Notes under the pieces: generated by a model
The model's input: only the letters and a program-made list of their open reading frames with translations
Databases searched by the model: none
What the model was told of the DNA's origin: nothing
Program-made: the position numbers and the translations under genes
Assembly: GCF_012932915.1 (NCBI RefSeq)
Contig: NZ_VCQU01000004.1
Location: forward strand, 310,001 to 374,000
Direction of reading: 5' to 3'
Length of the DNA: 64,000 nucleotides
Source of the DNA: Antrihabitans stalactiti
GTDB lineage: Bacteria; Actinomycetota; Actinomycetes; Mycobacteriales; Mycobacteriaceae
Shown here: in pieces, positions 7,862 through 17,202 of the stretch
How positions within the stretch are numbered: the stretch's first letter is position 1
Layout of the letters: the number at the start of each line of letters is the position of its first letter

Positions 7862-8875
7862 TCAGCTGATGATCGTGTGCACGAACCGCATCTTGTCCAG
7901 AACCTTCTCGGGCAGTACGAACGGGTACAAGTCGGGGTGACCCATGGACCGGTTCATCTGATTGAGCGCCCACGAGAGCGGCAGCCATTGTTCGATGATC
8001 CGATCGAATCCGGACTTGCCGAGGACCGGGTGATCCAGCCCCACCCCGGACGGCGCGAAACCGTTCGCCGCGGCCGTGTCGAGGGTGTCACGAATGTGCA
8101 GGTAATGGGCGAACGTCTCCGCCCAGTCTTCGGCCGGGTGCATGGATGCGTACGACGAGACGAAGGAACGTGCCCAACCCGCTGGCGCGCCGTTCTGGTA
8201 GTGCCTGTCGAGTGCCGCCTGATAGTCGGCATCGGGGTCGCCGAAGAATGACTCGAACTCGCTCCGTTGGTCGGGTCCGATCAGCACGCCGAAATAGTAG
8301 TGGCCGATTTCGTGCCGGAAATGGCCCAACAATGTCCGGTAGGGCTCGGCCATCTCGACGCGCAACTGTTCGCGATGAACGTCGTCGCCTTCGGCTAGAT
8401 CGAGCGTGACGACGCCCTGGAAGTGACCGGTCATCACCTGCTCCCGACCGCTAGAGAGCAGATCGAACGCCACCCCGTTCTCCGGATCGTCTTCTCGCGA
8501 CACAATCGGCAGACCGAGTTCACGCAGCTCGAAGATCAACCTGCGCTTGGCCTGTTCGGCGTCGGCGAAGGCTACGAGGGCCTCGGTGTCCCAATCGGCT
8601 GGACGTGTTCTGGTCAGACGGCAGGACAGGCACAGCCCCTCGGGGTCGTCCATCGCCACCAACCAGTTGCACCTCGCCAAATGCATGTTGTCGCACAAGC
8701 GGAAGTGCTCGCTGTCGACCACCCCGGAGGATTCCGCGTCGCTCGAGGGTGGCGTCCCGATGACGACCAGGGACCGTTGGTCCACCGAAAAACCCAGTGG
8801 GCTTCCACAACTCAGGCACAACGAGTTTTCGAAAGTGAGTTTTTGCCCGCAGTTCGGGCAGACGAAATCGCGCAT
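7862..8875 (-). CDS. Zinc-ribbon putative zinc metallopeptidase (COG4307 type)
   Basis: A 337-aa protein. A zinc ribbon (C6, C9, C20, C23) opens it, followed by further cysteines (C61, C69, C82, C85). The metallopeptidase signature HEIGH is at 188-192, with E253 (in WAETFAHY) as the probable third ligand, as in gluzincin-like enzymes. The family is COG4307; from memory M. tuberculosis Rv2568c. The ATG at 8875 overlaps the stop of the upstream transglutaminase (TGATG), so it is the last gene of the transglutaminase/ATP-grasp operon. An upstream in-frame extension to 9058 is a shadow of that gene. It may cleave or trim the product of the ligase system, which is an inference. Confidence 0.88.
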   Translation of the reverse strand: MRDFVCPNCGQKLTFENSLCLSCGSPLGFSVDQRSLVVIGTPPSSDAESSGVVDSEHFRLCDNMHLARCNWLVAMDDPEGLCLSCRLTRTRPADWDTEALVAFADAEQAKRRLIFELRELGLPIVSREDDPENGVAFDLLSSGREQVMTGHFQGVVTLDLAEGDDVHREQLRVEMAEPYRTLLGHFRHEIGHYYFGVLIGPDQRSEFESFFGDPDADYQAALDRHYQNGAPAGWARSFVSSYASMHPAEDWAETFAHYLHIRDTLDTAAANGFAPSGVGLDHPVLGKSGFDRIIEQWLPLSWALNQMNRSMGHPDLYPFVLPEKVLDKMRFVHTIIS

Positions 8876-9777
8876 CAGCCGACGCCGTCTACGCTCGCGA
8901 GCGGCGCAACGTCGACCGAGACCGCAATCGTGCTTTTTTTCGCATCCGTGTAGATGACTCCGCGCAGCGGCGGAACGTCTGCGTAATCCCGCCCCCACGC
9001 AACGACGATGTATCGCTCGTCGGCCAGCTGATCGTTGGTCGGATCGAAACCCACCCACGCATCTTCGCTGCCCGGTACCCAGACCTCGGCCCAGGCGTGC
9101 GTCGCGTCAGCCCCGATCATTCGCTCTCTGCCTGGCGGCGGGTCGGTCGCCAGGTAGCCCGACACATACCGAGCGGCCAGACCTTGACTGCGCAAGCACG
9201 CGATGGCCAGCCGGGCGAAATCCTGGCACACCCCGGACCGCTCCCTCAGGACTTCGTCGACCTGTGTCGACACCGACGTCGAGCCGGATTCGTAGGTGAA
9301 ATCGGTGTAGATCCGGTGGGTGAGGTCGATGACGACCTCGCTGAGCGGCCGTCCAGGGACGAACGTCTGCGCTGCATATTCTCTTACGGCTGGTGTGATT
9401 TCGGGCGGATTCAGGTCGAGTGCGAACTCGACTGCTCGCGCGCCCGACTCGTCGGATTCGCAATGAGTCGACGGGCGCGCACGCTCCCACGCCACATCGG
9501 CCGCAGCGGGACGGACCGGGTTGTCGACCTCGACGGACGATTCGCCGGTGACGACGAGCTGCTCGTGCGCCGTCGTCACATGAAAAAAGGTATCCGCGTT
9601 GCCATAGACGTCATGGCCGGATGCCTGATCGGCCGGCGCGGGCGCAACTGTGACGCGGTGCTCCAACAACCGCTGCCCGGGCAGTTCGCGGGGGGTGAGA
9701 AACCCACGACCGTACGACGACGACACCGAGTCGGAGTATCGATAGGTTGTGCGATGCGTGATGCGGAAGCGCCTCAT
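8875..9777 (-). CDS. Transglutaminase-like cysteine protease/transamidase domain protein
   Basis: A 300-aa protein starting MRRFRITHRTTYRY. An N-terminal beta-rich transglutaminase-associated domain (1-about 95) precedes the catalytic core with C184 (RSGVCQDFARL), H228 (DATHAWAEVW) and D245 (GFDPTND), a complete papain-like triad. There is no signal peptide, so it should act in the cytoplasm. ATG 9777 overlaps the upstream stop by ATGA; a further-upstream start at 9807 would lie inside that gene. Probably hydrolyses or transamidates a peptide made by the adjacent ATP-grasp protein. From memory the counterpart is M. tuberculosis Rv2569c. Confidence 0.9.
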   Translation of the reverse strand: MRRFRITHRTTYRYSDSVSSSYGRGFLTPRELPGQRLLEHRVTVAPAPADQASGHDVYGNADTFFHVTTAHEQLVVTGESSVEVDNPVRPAAADVAWERARPSTHCESDESGARAVEFALDLNPPEITPAVREYAAQTFVPGRPLSEVVIDLTHRIYTDFTYESGSTSVSTQVDEVLRERSGVCQDFARLAIACLRSQGLAARYVSGYLATDPPPGRERMIGADATHAWAEVWVPGSEDAWVGFDPTNDQLADERYIVVAWGRDYADVPPLRGVIYTDAKKSTIAVSVDVAPLASVDGVG

Positions 9778-12362
9778 GGAACGTACCGCCCTGTCGTCGT
9801 ACCCCACAGCGGCTGCATAGCTGTCGGCACGGCCAGCTTGTCGGTCAAGACGTCGGACAGCTCACGCAGCGACTCATGAATTCCGTCCATGAGTTTACCT
9901 AGGTCCGCGCGGCGACCGTCGGCGTCGACCGCCTCGAGGTCGACGGGATCGGCTCGGCGAAGTCGTGCGCTGATCTCCTCGACGAGACGCTCAGCCCGGC
10001 TCGAGCCAGACGCGTCGGGCAGCGCCCTTAGGTTGCTGCGCAACTTGTCCAACTGGAAGATCAGCGAACGCGGGTTGCCCTCGTCGAACAGCAGCAGCAG
10101 CGCGACTGCGGCAATGCGGACCTGGCCCCGATTTCGCCGCCGATAGGTGACCGACGATTCCGTTGTGGCGAGGACCGATTCCACAACTGCCCGTTCACAA
10201 CTCGGACCATGCTGCGCGGTCAAGGTGTTCGACAGCAACTTCGTCAACGCCAGCGCCCGCTCGACGCGCTTGCCGATATCGGTGTGGTACCAGCCGGCGT
10301 CGTGCACCATCGACTCCGCCGATAGTCCTGACAGCGCCAACATTCCGCCCAGAACAGCCGTTTGTGCGGTGGCGGCGAGCACCGGATCGTCGGTGTCGTC
10401 ATATTGCGCTGCAGCAATCGCCCGGTCGACGCCGCTGAACACCGACCACGTGTCGTTGGACAGCTGATCACGGACCGATCGGCACGCCTGCTGCAGTCGC
10501 TCGACCGAATCGGCAAGTGCGCCTGCGCGATCCGCAGTAACTGTCAACTTGCGGACAGCAGCGTCGGCCTCGTCGGCTCCGAATTCCGCCTCGCTCCAGC
10601 CCGCGTACGCCATGACTGCACTGAACAGCACTGGCAGACAATCACTTCCAGGCAGCCATGGCCTGTGCCGGTAGTCGGCGATCTTGTCCCGCATCGCGAT
10701 CAGTAGCCGGGCCGTGTGCTCGGACCGCTCAGCGTAACGACCGATCCAGAACATGTCGTCGAGAACGCGCGGCGACGAAACCGGTTCTGCCGCAGCGCCT
10801 GCCAACAGCGGAAGCGCCTCCGGCAAGGTCAAAGCGCTCGGCGAGCCCGCCTCCGACGGCTTGACTCGCTCGGCGGCCCGGATCCACACGTCTTTCGCGG
10901 CGGACGACACGACGTTTCCGTCCGGTCCGAGGTGCGAGACGACTGCCCCCAGTCCCCCGTTGAGTGCCGCGTAGCCGCCGCGCTGACTGACCGAGAACAT
11001 CCGAAACTGCACCGGTGCGCTGGCGACACCGTGCAACGATTCGATTGGTGCACTGGAGTATTCGGGTGATTCGGTACCCACCCAGCTACACGGCTCTGCC
11101 TCGATGCGAGCACGCAACGCCTCTCGTTCCTGCTGCGTCAACGATGCTCCGAGGACGGCCGGTTCGCCGGTCGTCCGCTCCAGCACCAACGTGTCCAGAT
11201 GTGCGAGAACGTAGGACCGCTCGGCGGCATCGCCGGCCCAGTACCGCTGGACCGAAGGTAGAGCAAGGTCCTCGTCGAGCAACTCCCGGCACAGGCGTGG
11301 GAGCAGCCGTGGCAGAGCAGGGTTCTCCAACACACCGCTGCCCAAGGTATTGACGACGGTGACTTTGCCCCTGCGCATCACCTCGACCAAGCCCACGACA
11401 CCGAGACGGGAGTCCGGCCGCAGGTCGAGCGGATCGGAGAACAATGCGTCGACGCGCCGCAGCACCACGTCGACCCGCTTGAGCGTGCCCAGCGAACGCA
11501 TCCACAGATGTCCGTCTCGCACGACGAGGTCCGCGCTTTCGACGAGCGGAAAACCCAGCACGGTCGCGAGATGCGCTTGGTCGAAGGAGGTTTCGGAATG
11601 GGCGCCGGGGCTGAGCACGACGACGACAGGGTCTTCGGCTCCTTCCGGGGCCGCATCGATCAGTGCCAGGCGCATCGCTTGCGTGAAGCCGGACAGCGGT
11701 CGTGGCCGGACGTCACCGAACACGGTCGGCAAGGCCCGCGAGATGACGCGGCGGTCGGCGAGGGCATAACCGACGCCCGAAGGCGCCTGGGTGCGATCGG
11801 CGATCACTCTGAATTCGCCGTCACTACTCCGTGAGATGTCGGCGCCGTGCAGGAAAAGCTGATGCCTGCCGGGAATCGAGATCCCGTGTGCCGCTCGCAC
11901 GTAACCTGGGTCAGCGAAGACCAACTCGGGTGGGATCAGCCCGCGCCGGACCGTCTGCATCGGACCGTACAGATCGGCGAGCACCGCATCGAGCACACGA
12001 GTGCGTTGCAAGAGACCCGCCTCCAGCGGATCCCAATCGGGTGCTGCCAGTACCAGCGGCAACCCGTCGAGCAACCACGGACTCGGCGCCGAGACCGGCG
12101 CGCCGTCCTTCGTGTCGGTGATCTCGTTGTAGGTGATGCCGTCGTTCTCGACGAGGTGGGCGACCCGGTCACGCAACGGCTCCCGGCCATGCGCATCGTT
12201 GACGGCGACACCGTCGGCGACCTCACGCCAATGACCACGAATGCTGCCCTCGGCGTCGATTAGCTCGTCGTATGCGGACGGCCTCCCACCAACTCTGTAC
12301 GCGCTGATGACATCGTCGAGGACGCTTTCCACAACTGATTTCGACACCCTGTGGGCCGTCAT
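9774..12362 (-). CDS. Circularly permuted ATP-grasp ligase fused to alpha-E domain
   Basis: An 862-aa fusion. Residues about 30-480 are the circularly permuted ATP-grasp type (formerly DUF404/407), seen in QRTRVLDAVLADLYGP, FADPGYVRAAHG, VVNTLGSGVLENPAL and VWIRAAERV. Residues about 530-855 are the all-helical alpha-E domain (formerly DUF403), opened by MFWIGRYAERSEHTARLL. In many bacteria these are separate neighbouring genes; the fusion fixes their stoichiometry. ATP-grasp enzymes make acyl-phosphate intermediates for C-N ligation, so a peptide or amide ligase is expected, but substrate and product are unknown. From memory it matches M. tuberculosis Rv2567. It starts 7 bp after the DUF2126 gene. 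Confidence 0.92.
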   Translation of the reverse strand: MTAHRVSKSVVESVLDDVISAYRVGGRPSAYDELIDAEGSIRGHWREVADGVAVNDAHGREPLRDRVAHLVENDGITYNEITDTKDGAPVSAPSPWLLDGLPLVLAAPDWDPLEAGLLQRTRVLDAVLADLYGPMQTVRRGLIPPELVFADPGYVRAAHGISIPGRHQLFLHGADISRSSDGEFRVIADRTQAPSGVGYALADRRVISRALPTVFGDVRPRPLSGFTQAMRLALIDAAPEGAEDPVVVVLSPGAHSETSFDQAHLATVLGFPLVESADLVVRDGHLWMRSLGTLKRVDVVLRRVDALFSDPLDLRPDSRLGVVGLVEVMRRGKVTVVNTLGSGVLENPALPRLLPRLCRELLDEDLALPSVQRYWAGDAAERSYVLAHLDTLVLERTTGEPAVLGASLTQQEREALRARIEAEPCSWVGTESPEYSSAPIESLHGVASAPVQFRMFSVSQRGGYAALNGGLGAVVSHLGPDGNVVSSAAKDVWIRAAERVKPSEAGSPSALTLPEALPLLAGAAAEPVSSPRVLDDMFWIGRYAERSEHTARLLIAMRDKIADYRHRPWLPGSDCLPVLFSAVMAYAGWSEAEFGADEADAAVRKLTVTADRAGALADSVERLQQACRSVRDQLSNDTWSVFSGVDRAIAAAQYDDTDDPVLAATAQTAVLGGMLALSGLSAESMVHDAGWYHTDIGKRVERALALTKLLSNTLTAQHGPSCERAVVESVLATTESSVTYRRRNRGQVRIAAVALLLLFDEGNPRSLIFQLDKLRSNLRALPDASGSSRAERLVEEISARLRRADPVDLEAVDADGRRADLGKLMDGIHESLRELSDVLTDKLAVPTAMQPLWGTTTGRYVP

Positions 12363-12369
12363 CCTCCCG

Positions 12370-15300
12370 TCACCGCAGTACCGAACTCACCCGTCGAAGG
12401 TCAAGGATGCCAGGCGCTCCGACGTCTGTGGCGATACGGGCTCGAATTTCCCGCAACACAGCAGTGTCCATGACGCCCGACGAGTACCCGATCTCCTCGA
12501 AACGCCTGTTCCGGCGGCTTTCGGCGGCAACGGCGTTGACCGGCGCATCGTCGTACGAGCGACCGCCCGGATGAACGACGTGATAGGTGCAGCCCCCACG
12601 CGATTGGCCCGCGGCCACGTCGACGAGATCGAACACCAACGGGCTGTGCACCTCGATCGTCGGGTGCAGTGCGCTCGGCGGTTGCCAGGCCCGGTAGCGA
12701 ATCCCTGCGACTTGCACGTCGGCGATGTCGGTTCGCTGCAGCGGCACCGGAATGCCGTTGACCGTGAGCATGTGCCGTTCCCGGTCGGCACCGACCACCC
12801 GAACCTGCAGCCGCTCTACGGACGAGTCCACATACCTCGCGGTTCCGGTGGCCGTCGACTCTTCGCCGAGCACGTTCCACGGCTCGATCGCGCCGCGAAG
12901 CTCGATCTCGACTCCGCTGTGTACGACCGTGCCGATCCGCGGGAACCTGAACTCGGTGAACGGTTCCAGCCAGCTCGTGTCGAAATCGATTCCGTTCCTG
13001 CGTAAGTCCGCAGCGACCTCGGCGATGTCGTTGATCACGTAGTGCGGCAACAGGTACCGGCCATGCAAGTTCTCACCGTGCCGAATCAATGGTGCCTGCA
13101 ACGGCTTGTCCCAGAAGCGAGCCACCAGGGACCGCACCAGTAGCGATTGCACCATGGCCATCTGGTGATGCGGCGGCATTTCGAACCCACGCAACTCCAG
13201 CAGACCGAGCCTGCCCCGAGCCGAGTCCGGACTGTAGAGCTTGTCGATGCAGAACTCCGCGCGATGGGTATTGCCGGTCAGATCGGTAAGCAGGTGCCGC
13301 AGCGCGCGGTCGACGAGCCACGGCTTCGACGTCTCGGCGCCGATGTCGTCACCCACCATTTCACCGACCCGTGCGATCTCGGCGAACGCGATCTCGAGCT
13401 CGTAGAGCGACTCGATCCGCCCCTCGTCGACGCGCGGTGCCTGCGACGTCGGACCGATGAATCGGCCCGAGAAGAGGTAGGACAGAGAGGGGTGGCGCTG
13501 CCAGTACGTCAGCAGTGAGACGAGCAGGTCAGGGCGTCGCAGCAGCGGCGAATCCTGAGGTGTGACACCGCCGAGCGTGATGTGGTTCCCACCTCCCGTG
13601 CCGCCGTGGGTGCCGTCGTTGTCGAACGATTCGGTGCTCAACCGTGCCAGTCGCGCCTGCTCGTAGAGCGTGTCCAGCAGCGCGGACTGTTCGGCAAACG
13701 ACGCGGTGGGCTGCACATTCACCTCGATCACGCCAGGGTCGGGAGTGACCGAAAGCGATTGCAGCCGTGGGTCGATGGGCGGTCCGTAGCCCTCGATGAC
13801 CACCGGAGTGCCACCATCGGATGCCGCGACTTCGATCTGGCCCAGCAACTCGGCGAAACTGTCGAGGTCTGGCAGCGGCGGCATGAAGACATACAGCACA
13901 CCGTCGCGGACCTCGGCGACGAGAGCCGTGGTCGGAACGAAATCCTCCGGCGCCGTCACGAACGCAGGCGATCCGGCAGGCACCGCCTTCGAGGCCAGCG
14001 GCAGCGGACCTTTGTCTTCGGTCGGGTCCGATTCCGGATCAGGCTCGGGCGGACGCCACGAGATCGAATCCAGCGGCAGGCGCAAGCCTGCTGGAGAGTC
14101 TCCCTCCAACAACACGATTCGTCCGCGCCGCAATCGCCAGTCGGCGCTCTCCCACGCTGTGCCGTCTTCGCTCCGATTGAGCGGAAGGACGAAAGCCGTT
14201 GGTTCGGCGGTCGGGTCGTCGAGTCGCGCGAGCAGGTCGGCGCGCGCCGCTGCGGAATCCTCCTCCGGTTCGATGTCCGGCGTCGAGGTCGGATCGATCG
14301 GCGTCCCTGCGGGCATCCGGACCTTGGTGTGGAGTCGTCCCAACGCGTCTTCGTAAGCCGGACGGACCTGACTCAACGGCAAACCGAACTGTGCCGCAAC
14401 GGATTCGACGAGCTCCTGCGCGTAATGCGGCTTGGCAGGTGCCTTGCGGCCGGGGGCCCAGGGATCCGCCAAGAGCTTCGGGTCGGTCCACAGTGCCTCG
14501 CCGTCGGTGCGCCAATACAGGCCGATCTGCCACCTCGGCAGCGGTTCACCCGGGTACCACTTGCCCTGACTGCGCTGCACGAAACCCGTTGGGGCGTAGA
14601 TCCTTCGCAATCGCTCCGCGAGGTCGCTCGCCCGCTCGCGCTTGTGCGGTCCGTCGGCGTCGGTGGTCCATTCGGGCGACTCCTGATCGTCCACGGAGAC
14701 GAAGGTTGGTTCGCCGCCCATCGTCAGCCGAACGTCGGCGTCCGCGCAGCGCTTGTCGACCTCCGCGCCGAGTGCTGTGATCGCTTGCCACTGGGTTTCC
14801 GTGTACGGCAGCGTCACCCGCGGATCTTCGTGGATCCGCCGGACCGTGTTCGAGAAGTCCAGCGTGGCTTTGCACTTGCCGGTGGCACCGGTGATCGGCG
14901 CCGCCGAGGCCGGGTGCGGGGTCGCCGAAAGCGGAATATGGCCCTCACCGGCGAACAGCCCCGAGGTGGGGTCGAGACCGATCCAACCCGCGCCAGGCAA
15001 GTACACCTCTGCCCAGGCATGTAGATCGGTGAAGTCCGCAGTCGGACCCGAGGGACCGTCCAAAGCAGGAACATCCGACGTCAGCTGAATCAAATAGCCC
15101 GACACGAACCGCGCGGCCAAACCGAGCTGCCGCAGGATGGACACGAGCAGCCAGGCGGAATCACGGCACGAACCAATCCCGGTCGTGAGGGTGTGGTCCG
15201 GCGTCTGCACACCTGCCTCGAGCCGGACGGTGTACGAAACGTCTCGCAGCACGGCGTAATTGAGCGCGACGAGCAAGTCGATGGTCCGAATCTTGTCCGG

Positions 15301-15729
15301 AATCTCGAACTTGCTCACCCAATTGGTGACCTCCTCACCCGGTCCACTGCCTTCGCCTGCTTCGTCGACAGGGCGCAGGTACGGGTCCAGGTCCAGCGCG
15401 AGGTCCTTGGGGTAGGCGAACCCGAAGTATTCGGCAAAGTCCTCGATGAAGAAGTCGAGCGGGTTGACAGCCTCCATGTCGGCGATCAGTCCGACCGTGA
15501 TCGACAACGATGTTGTGCGTTCCGGAAAGACGAGGCGCGCCATGAAATTTCCGAACGCGTCCTGCTGCCAGTTGAGGAAATGGTCCGCTGGTTCGACTTT
15601 CAGCGAGAACGCCTCGATCGGCGTTCGCGAATGCGGCGCGGGCCGCAATCTGACGACGTGTGGATATATTTCGACCAACCGGTCGAACTCGTAGCTGGTT
15701 CGATGTTCCAGCGCGACCTTGATGCCCAT
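12370..15729 (-). CDS. DUF2126 protein with N-terminal transglutaminase domain
   Basis: A very large 1119-aa protein. Residues 1-about 290 form a transglutaminase module with C188 (GSCRDSAWLL), H237 (DLHAWAEVYLPG) and D253 (GLDPTSG). The rest is DUF2126: an LTMGGEPTFV segment near 340, and further C-terminal a Gly-rich GGTGGGNHITLGG that resembles the ATP/glutamate loop of glutamine-synthetase-fold ligases, which is my own observation from the motif. GGAAGG 7 nt upstream supports ATG 15729. It heads the four-gene operon. From memory Rv2566 is the M. tuberculosis counterpart. Function has not been established; no signal peptide is visible. Confidence 0.92.
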   Translation of the reverse strand: MGIKVALEHRTSYEFDRLVEIYPHVVRLRPAPHSRTPIEAFSLKVEPADHFLNWQQDAFGNFMARLVFPERTTSLSITVGLIADMEAVNPLDFFIEDFAEYFGFAYPKDLALDLDPYLRPVDEAGEGSGPGEEVTNWVSKFEIPDKIRTIDLLVALNYAVLRDVSYTVRLEAGVQTPDHTLTTGIGSCRDSAWLLVSILRQLGLAARFVSGYLIQLTSDVPALDGPSGPTADFTDLHAWAEVYLPGAGWIGLDPTSGLFAGEGHIPLSATPHPASAAPITGATGKCKATLDFSNTVRRIHEDPRVTLPYTETQWQAITALGAEVDKRCADADVRLTMGGEPTFVSVDDQESPEWTTDADGPHKRERASDLAERLRRIYAPTGFVQRSQGKWYPGEPLPRWQIGLYWRTDGEALWTDPKLLADPWAPGRKAPAKPHYAQELVESVAAQFGLPLSQVRPAYEDALGRLHTKVRMPAGTPIDPTSTPDIEPEEDSAAARADLLARLDDPTAEPTAFVLPLNRSEDGTAWESADWRLRRGRIVLLEGDSPAGLRLPLDSISWRPPEPDPESDPTEDKGPLPLASKAVPAGSPAFVTAPEDFVPTTALVAEVRDGVLYVFMPPLPDLDSFAELLGQIEVAASDGGTPVVIEGYGPPIDPRLQSLSVTPDPGVIEVNVQPTASFAEQSALLDTLYEQARLARLSTESFDNDGTHGGTGGGNHITLGGVTPQDSPLLRRPDLLVSLLTYWQRHPSLSYLFSGRFIGPTSQAPRVDEGRIESLYELEIAFAEIARVGEMVGDDIGAETSKPWLVDRALRHLLTDLTGNTHRAEFCIDKLYSPDSARGRLGLLELRGFEMPPHHQMAMVQSLLVRSLVARFWDKPLQAPLIRHGENLHGRYLLPHYVINDIAEVAADLRRNGIDFDTSWLEPFTEFRFPRIGTVVHSGVEIELRGAIEPWNVLGEESTATGTARYVDSSVERLQVRVVGADRERHMLTVNGIPVPLQRTDIADVQVAGIRYRAWQPPSALHPTIEVHSPLVFDLVDVAAGQSRGGCTYHVVHPGGRSYDDAPVNAVAAESRRNRRFEEIGYSSGVMDTAVLREIRARIATDVGAPGILDLRRVSSVLR

Positions 15730-15802
15730 GTACCGACCTTCCGCGCGGTGATGAGCAAACGTTACCGGCGATGGTCCAGGTCAGCAGCGCGGGCGGATGC
15801 GC

Positions 15803-17134
15803 CTATCGTGCGGTCAGCACTCGATCGAGCGCATTGACAGCCTGATCGAGTTCCGATCGCACCACGGTCAGCGAGGGGCGGAACCGAATTCCCCGCTCAC
15901 CGGTGCCAAGGATCAAGACGCGCTCGTCGTCGCGCATACCTGCGACGACGCTGTCGCGTAGTTCGGGAGTTGCCAGCGTGATCGCGCACATCAGCCCGCG
16001 CCCGCGCGCATCGGAAACGGCCTCGTGCCTGTCTTCCAGCCACCGCAGTCGCGCGAGTAGATGGTCGCCCAACTCGCGTGCCCGCTCGATCAGTCCGTCT
16101 CGCTCGATCACTTCGAGAATTCGCCGGGAGCGCACCATGTCGGTGAGATTGCCGCCCCAGGTCGAGTTCAGACGCGATGCCACGTGGAAGACATTGTCGG
16201 CGACCTCGTCGACGCGACCGCCCGCCATGATGCCGCACACCTGAGTCTTCTTGCCGAATGCGACGACGTCGGGCGTCACGCCCAATTGCTGGTAGGCCCA
16301 TGCGGTCCCGGTCAGACCACACCCGGTCTGCACCTCGTCCAAGACGAACAGCGCGTCGTTCGCATGGCACAACGCCTGCATAGCCTGCAGGAATTGGGGG
16401 CGAAGGTGGCGGTCGCCGCCTTCACCCTGGATGGGCTCGGCTATGAAGCAGGCGATGTCGTGTGGATGTGCGGTGAACATCGCGCGTGCCTGGGCCAGGG
16501 CATGCTCTTCATCCGCCACCACGTCACGCCCGTGCGTCAGATAGGGCGAATCGATTCGCGGCCAGTCGAACTTCGGGAACCGGGCAACTTTGTTCGGATC
16601 GGTGTTCGTCAATGACATCGTGTAACCCGTCCGGCCGTGGAACGCACCGGTCAGATGCAGAACTTTCGTTCCCAGTGCCGGATCGACGCCGATCGACTCG
16701 TTATGCCTGCTCTTCCAGTCGAACGCGACTTTCAGCGCGTTCTCGACAGCAAGTGCACCGCCGTCGACGAAGAACAGATGGGGCAGGTCGGGGTCACCGA
16801 GCACTCGCGCGAAGGTATCGACGAACCGCGCCATCGGCACCGTATAGATGTCGGAATTACTCGGCTTGTTCACCGCCACCGTCGCGAGTTCGTGCAGGAA
16901 ATCTGGGTCGTCGGTCAGCGAGACATGATTCATCCCCAGCGCAGACGACGCGAAGAACCCGAACATGTCGAGGTAGGTCGTCCCGTTGCGTTGATCGACG
17001 AGGTGTGCTCCGATCGAGCGCTCGAGGTCGAGGACCAGGTCGAACCCGTCGACGAGGATGTTCGCGGCGAGTACCTGATGAACCTGGGCAGCAGTGATCT
17101 CCTGCGGGGCGGGGTACAACGGTTCTGCGGTCAT
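15803..17134 (-). CDS. lat: L-lysine 6-aminotransferase
   Basis: A 443-aa class-III PLP aminotransferase that transfers the epsilon-amino group of lysine to 2-oxoglutarate, giving allysine/piperideine-6-carboxylate. Visible signatures: FFVDGGALAVENALKVAF (PLP phosphate and lysine recognition), AEPIQGEGG, DEVQTG (D266 holds the PLP ring) and FGKKTQVCG with the Schiff-base lysine at 295 or 296. It lies downstream of the Lrp regulator and near the ALDH that oxidises its product, the same set as M. tuberculosis Rv3290c-Rv3291c-Rv3293 (from memory). A leaderless promoter and a perfect inverted repeat sit immediately upstream. In M. tuberculosis lat is strongly starvation-induced. Confidence 0.95.
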   Translation of the reverse strand: MTAEPLYPAPQEITAAQVHQVLAANILVDGFDLVLDLERSIGAHLVDQRNGTTYLDMFGFFASSALGMNHVSLTDDPDFLHELATVAVNKPSNSDIYTVPMARFVDTFARVLGDPDLPHLFFVDGGALAVENALKVAFDWKSRHNESIGVDPALGTKVLHLTGAFHGRTGYTMSLTNTDPNKVARFPKFDWPRIDSPYLTHGRDVVADEEHALAQARAMFTAHPHDIACFIAEPIQGEGGDRHLRPQFLQAMQALCHANDALFVLDEVQTGCGLTGTAWAYQQLGVTPDVVAFGKKTQVCGIMAGGRVDEVADNVFHVASRLNSTWGGNLTDMVRSRRILEVIERDGLIERARELGDHLLARLRWLEDRHEAVSDARGRGLMCAITLATPELRDSVVAGMRDDERVLILGTGERGIRFRPSLTVVRSELDQAVNALDRVLTAR

Positions 17135-17141
17135 GAGACCG

Positions 17142-17147
17142 AGGATA
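17142..17147 (-). promoter_or_regulatory. Candidate -10 (TATCCT) of lat
   Basis: On the minus strand TATCCT is followed by 7 nt and then the lat ATG at 17134, the spacing of a leaderless transcript. No Shine-Dalgarno is visible. Confidence 0.45.
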
Positions 17148-17168
17148 CGACAATTATTAACGGAAATT

Positions 17169-17185
17169 TTCCTGTCTTACAGGAA
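17169..17185. promoter_or_regulatory. Perfect inverted repeat, probable Lrp-type operator of lat
   Basis: TTCCTGT-CTT-ACAGGAA (7-bp arms, 3-nt spacer) is centred about 43 bp before the lat start, in an AT-rich patch between lrp and lat. Position and symmetry suit an Lrp/AsnC operator overlapping the -35 zone. Confidence 0.5.
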
Positions 17186-17202
17186 CAATTCCGCCCTGGA
17201 AG

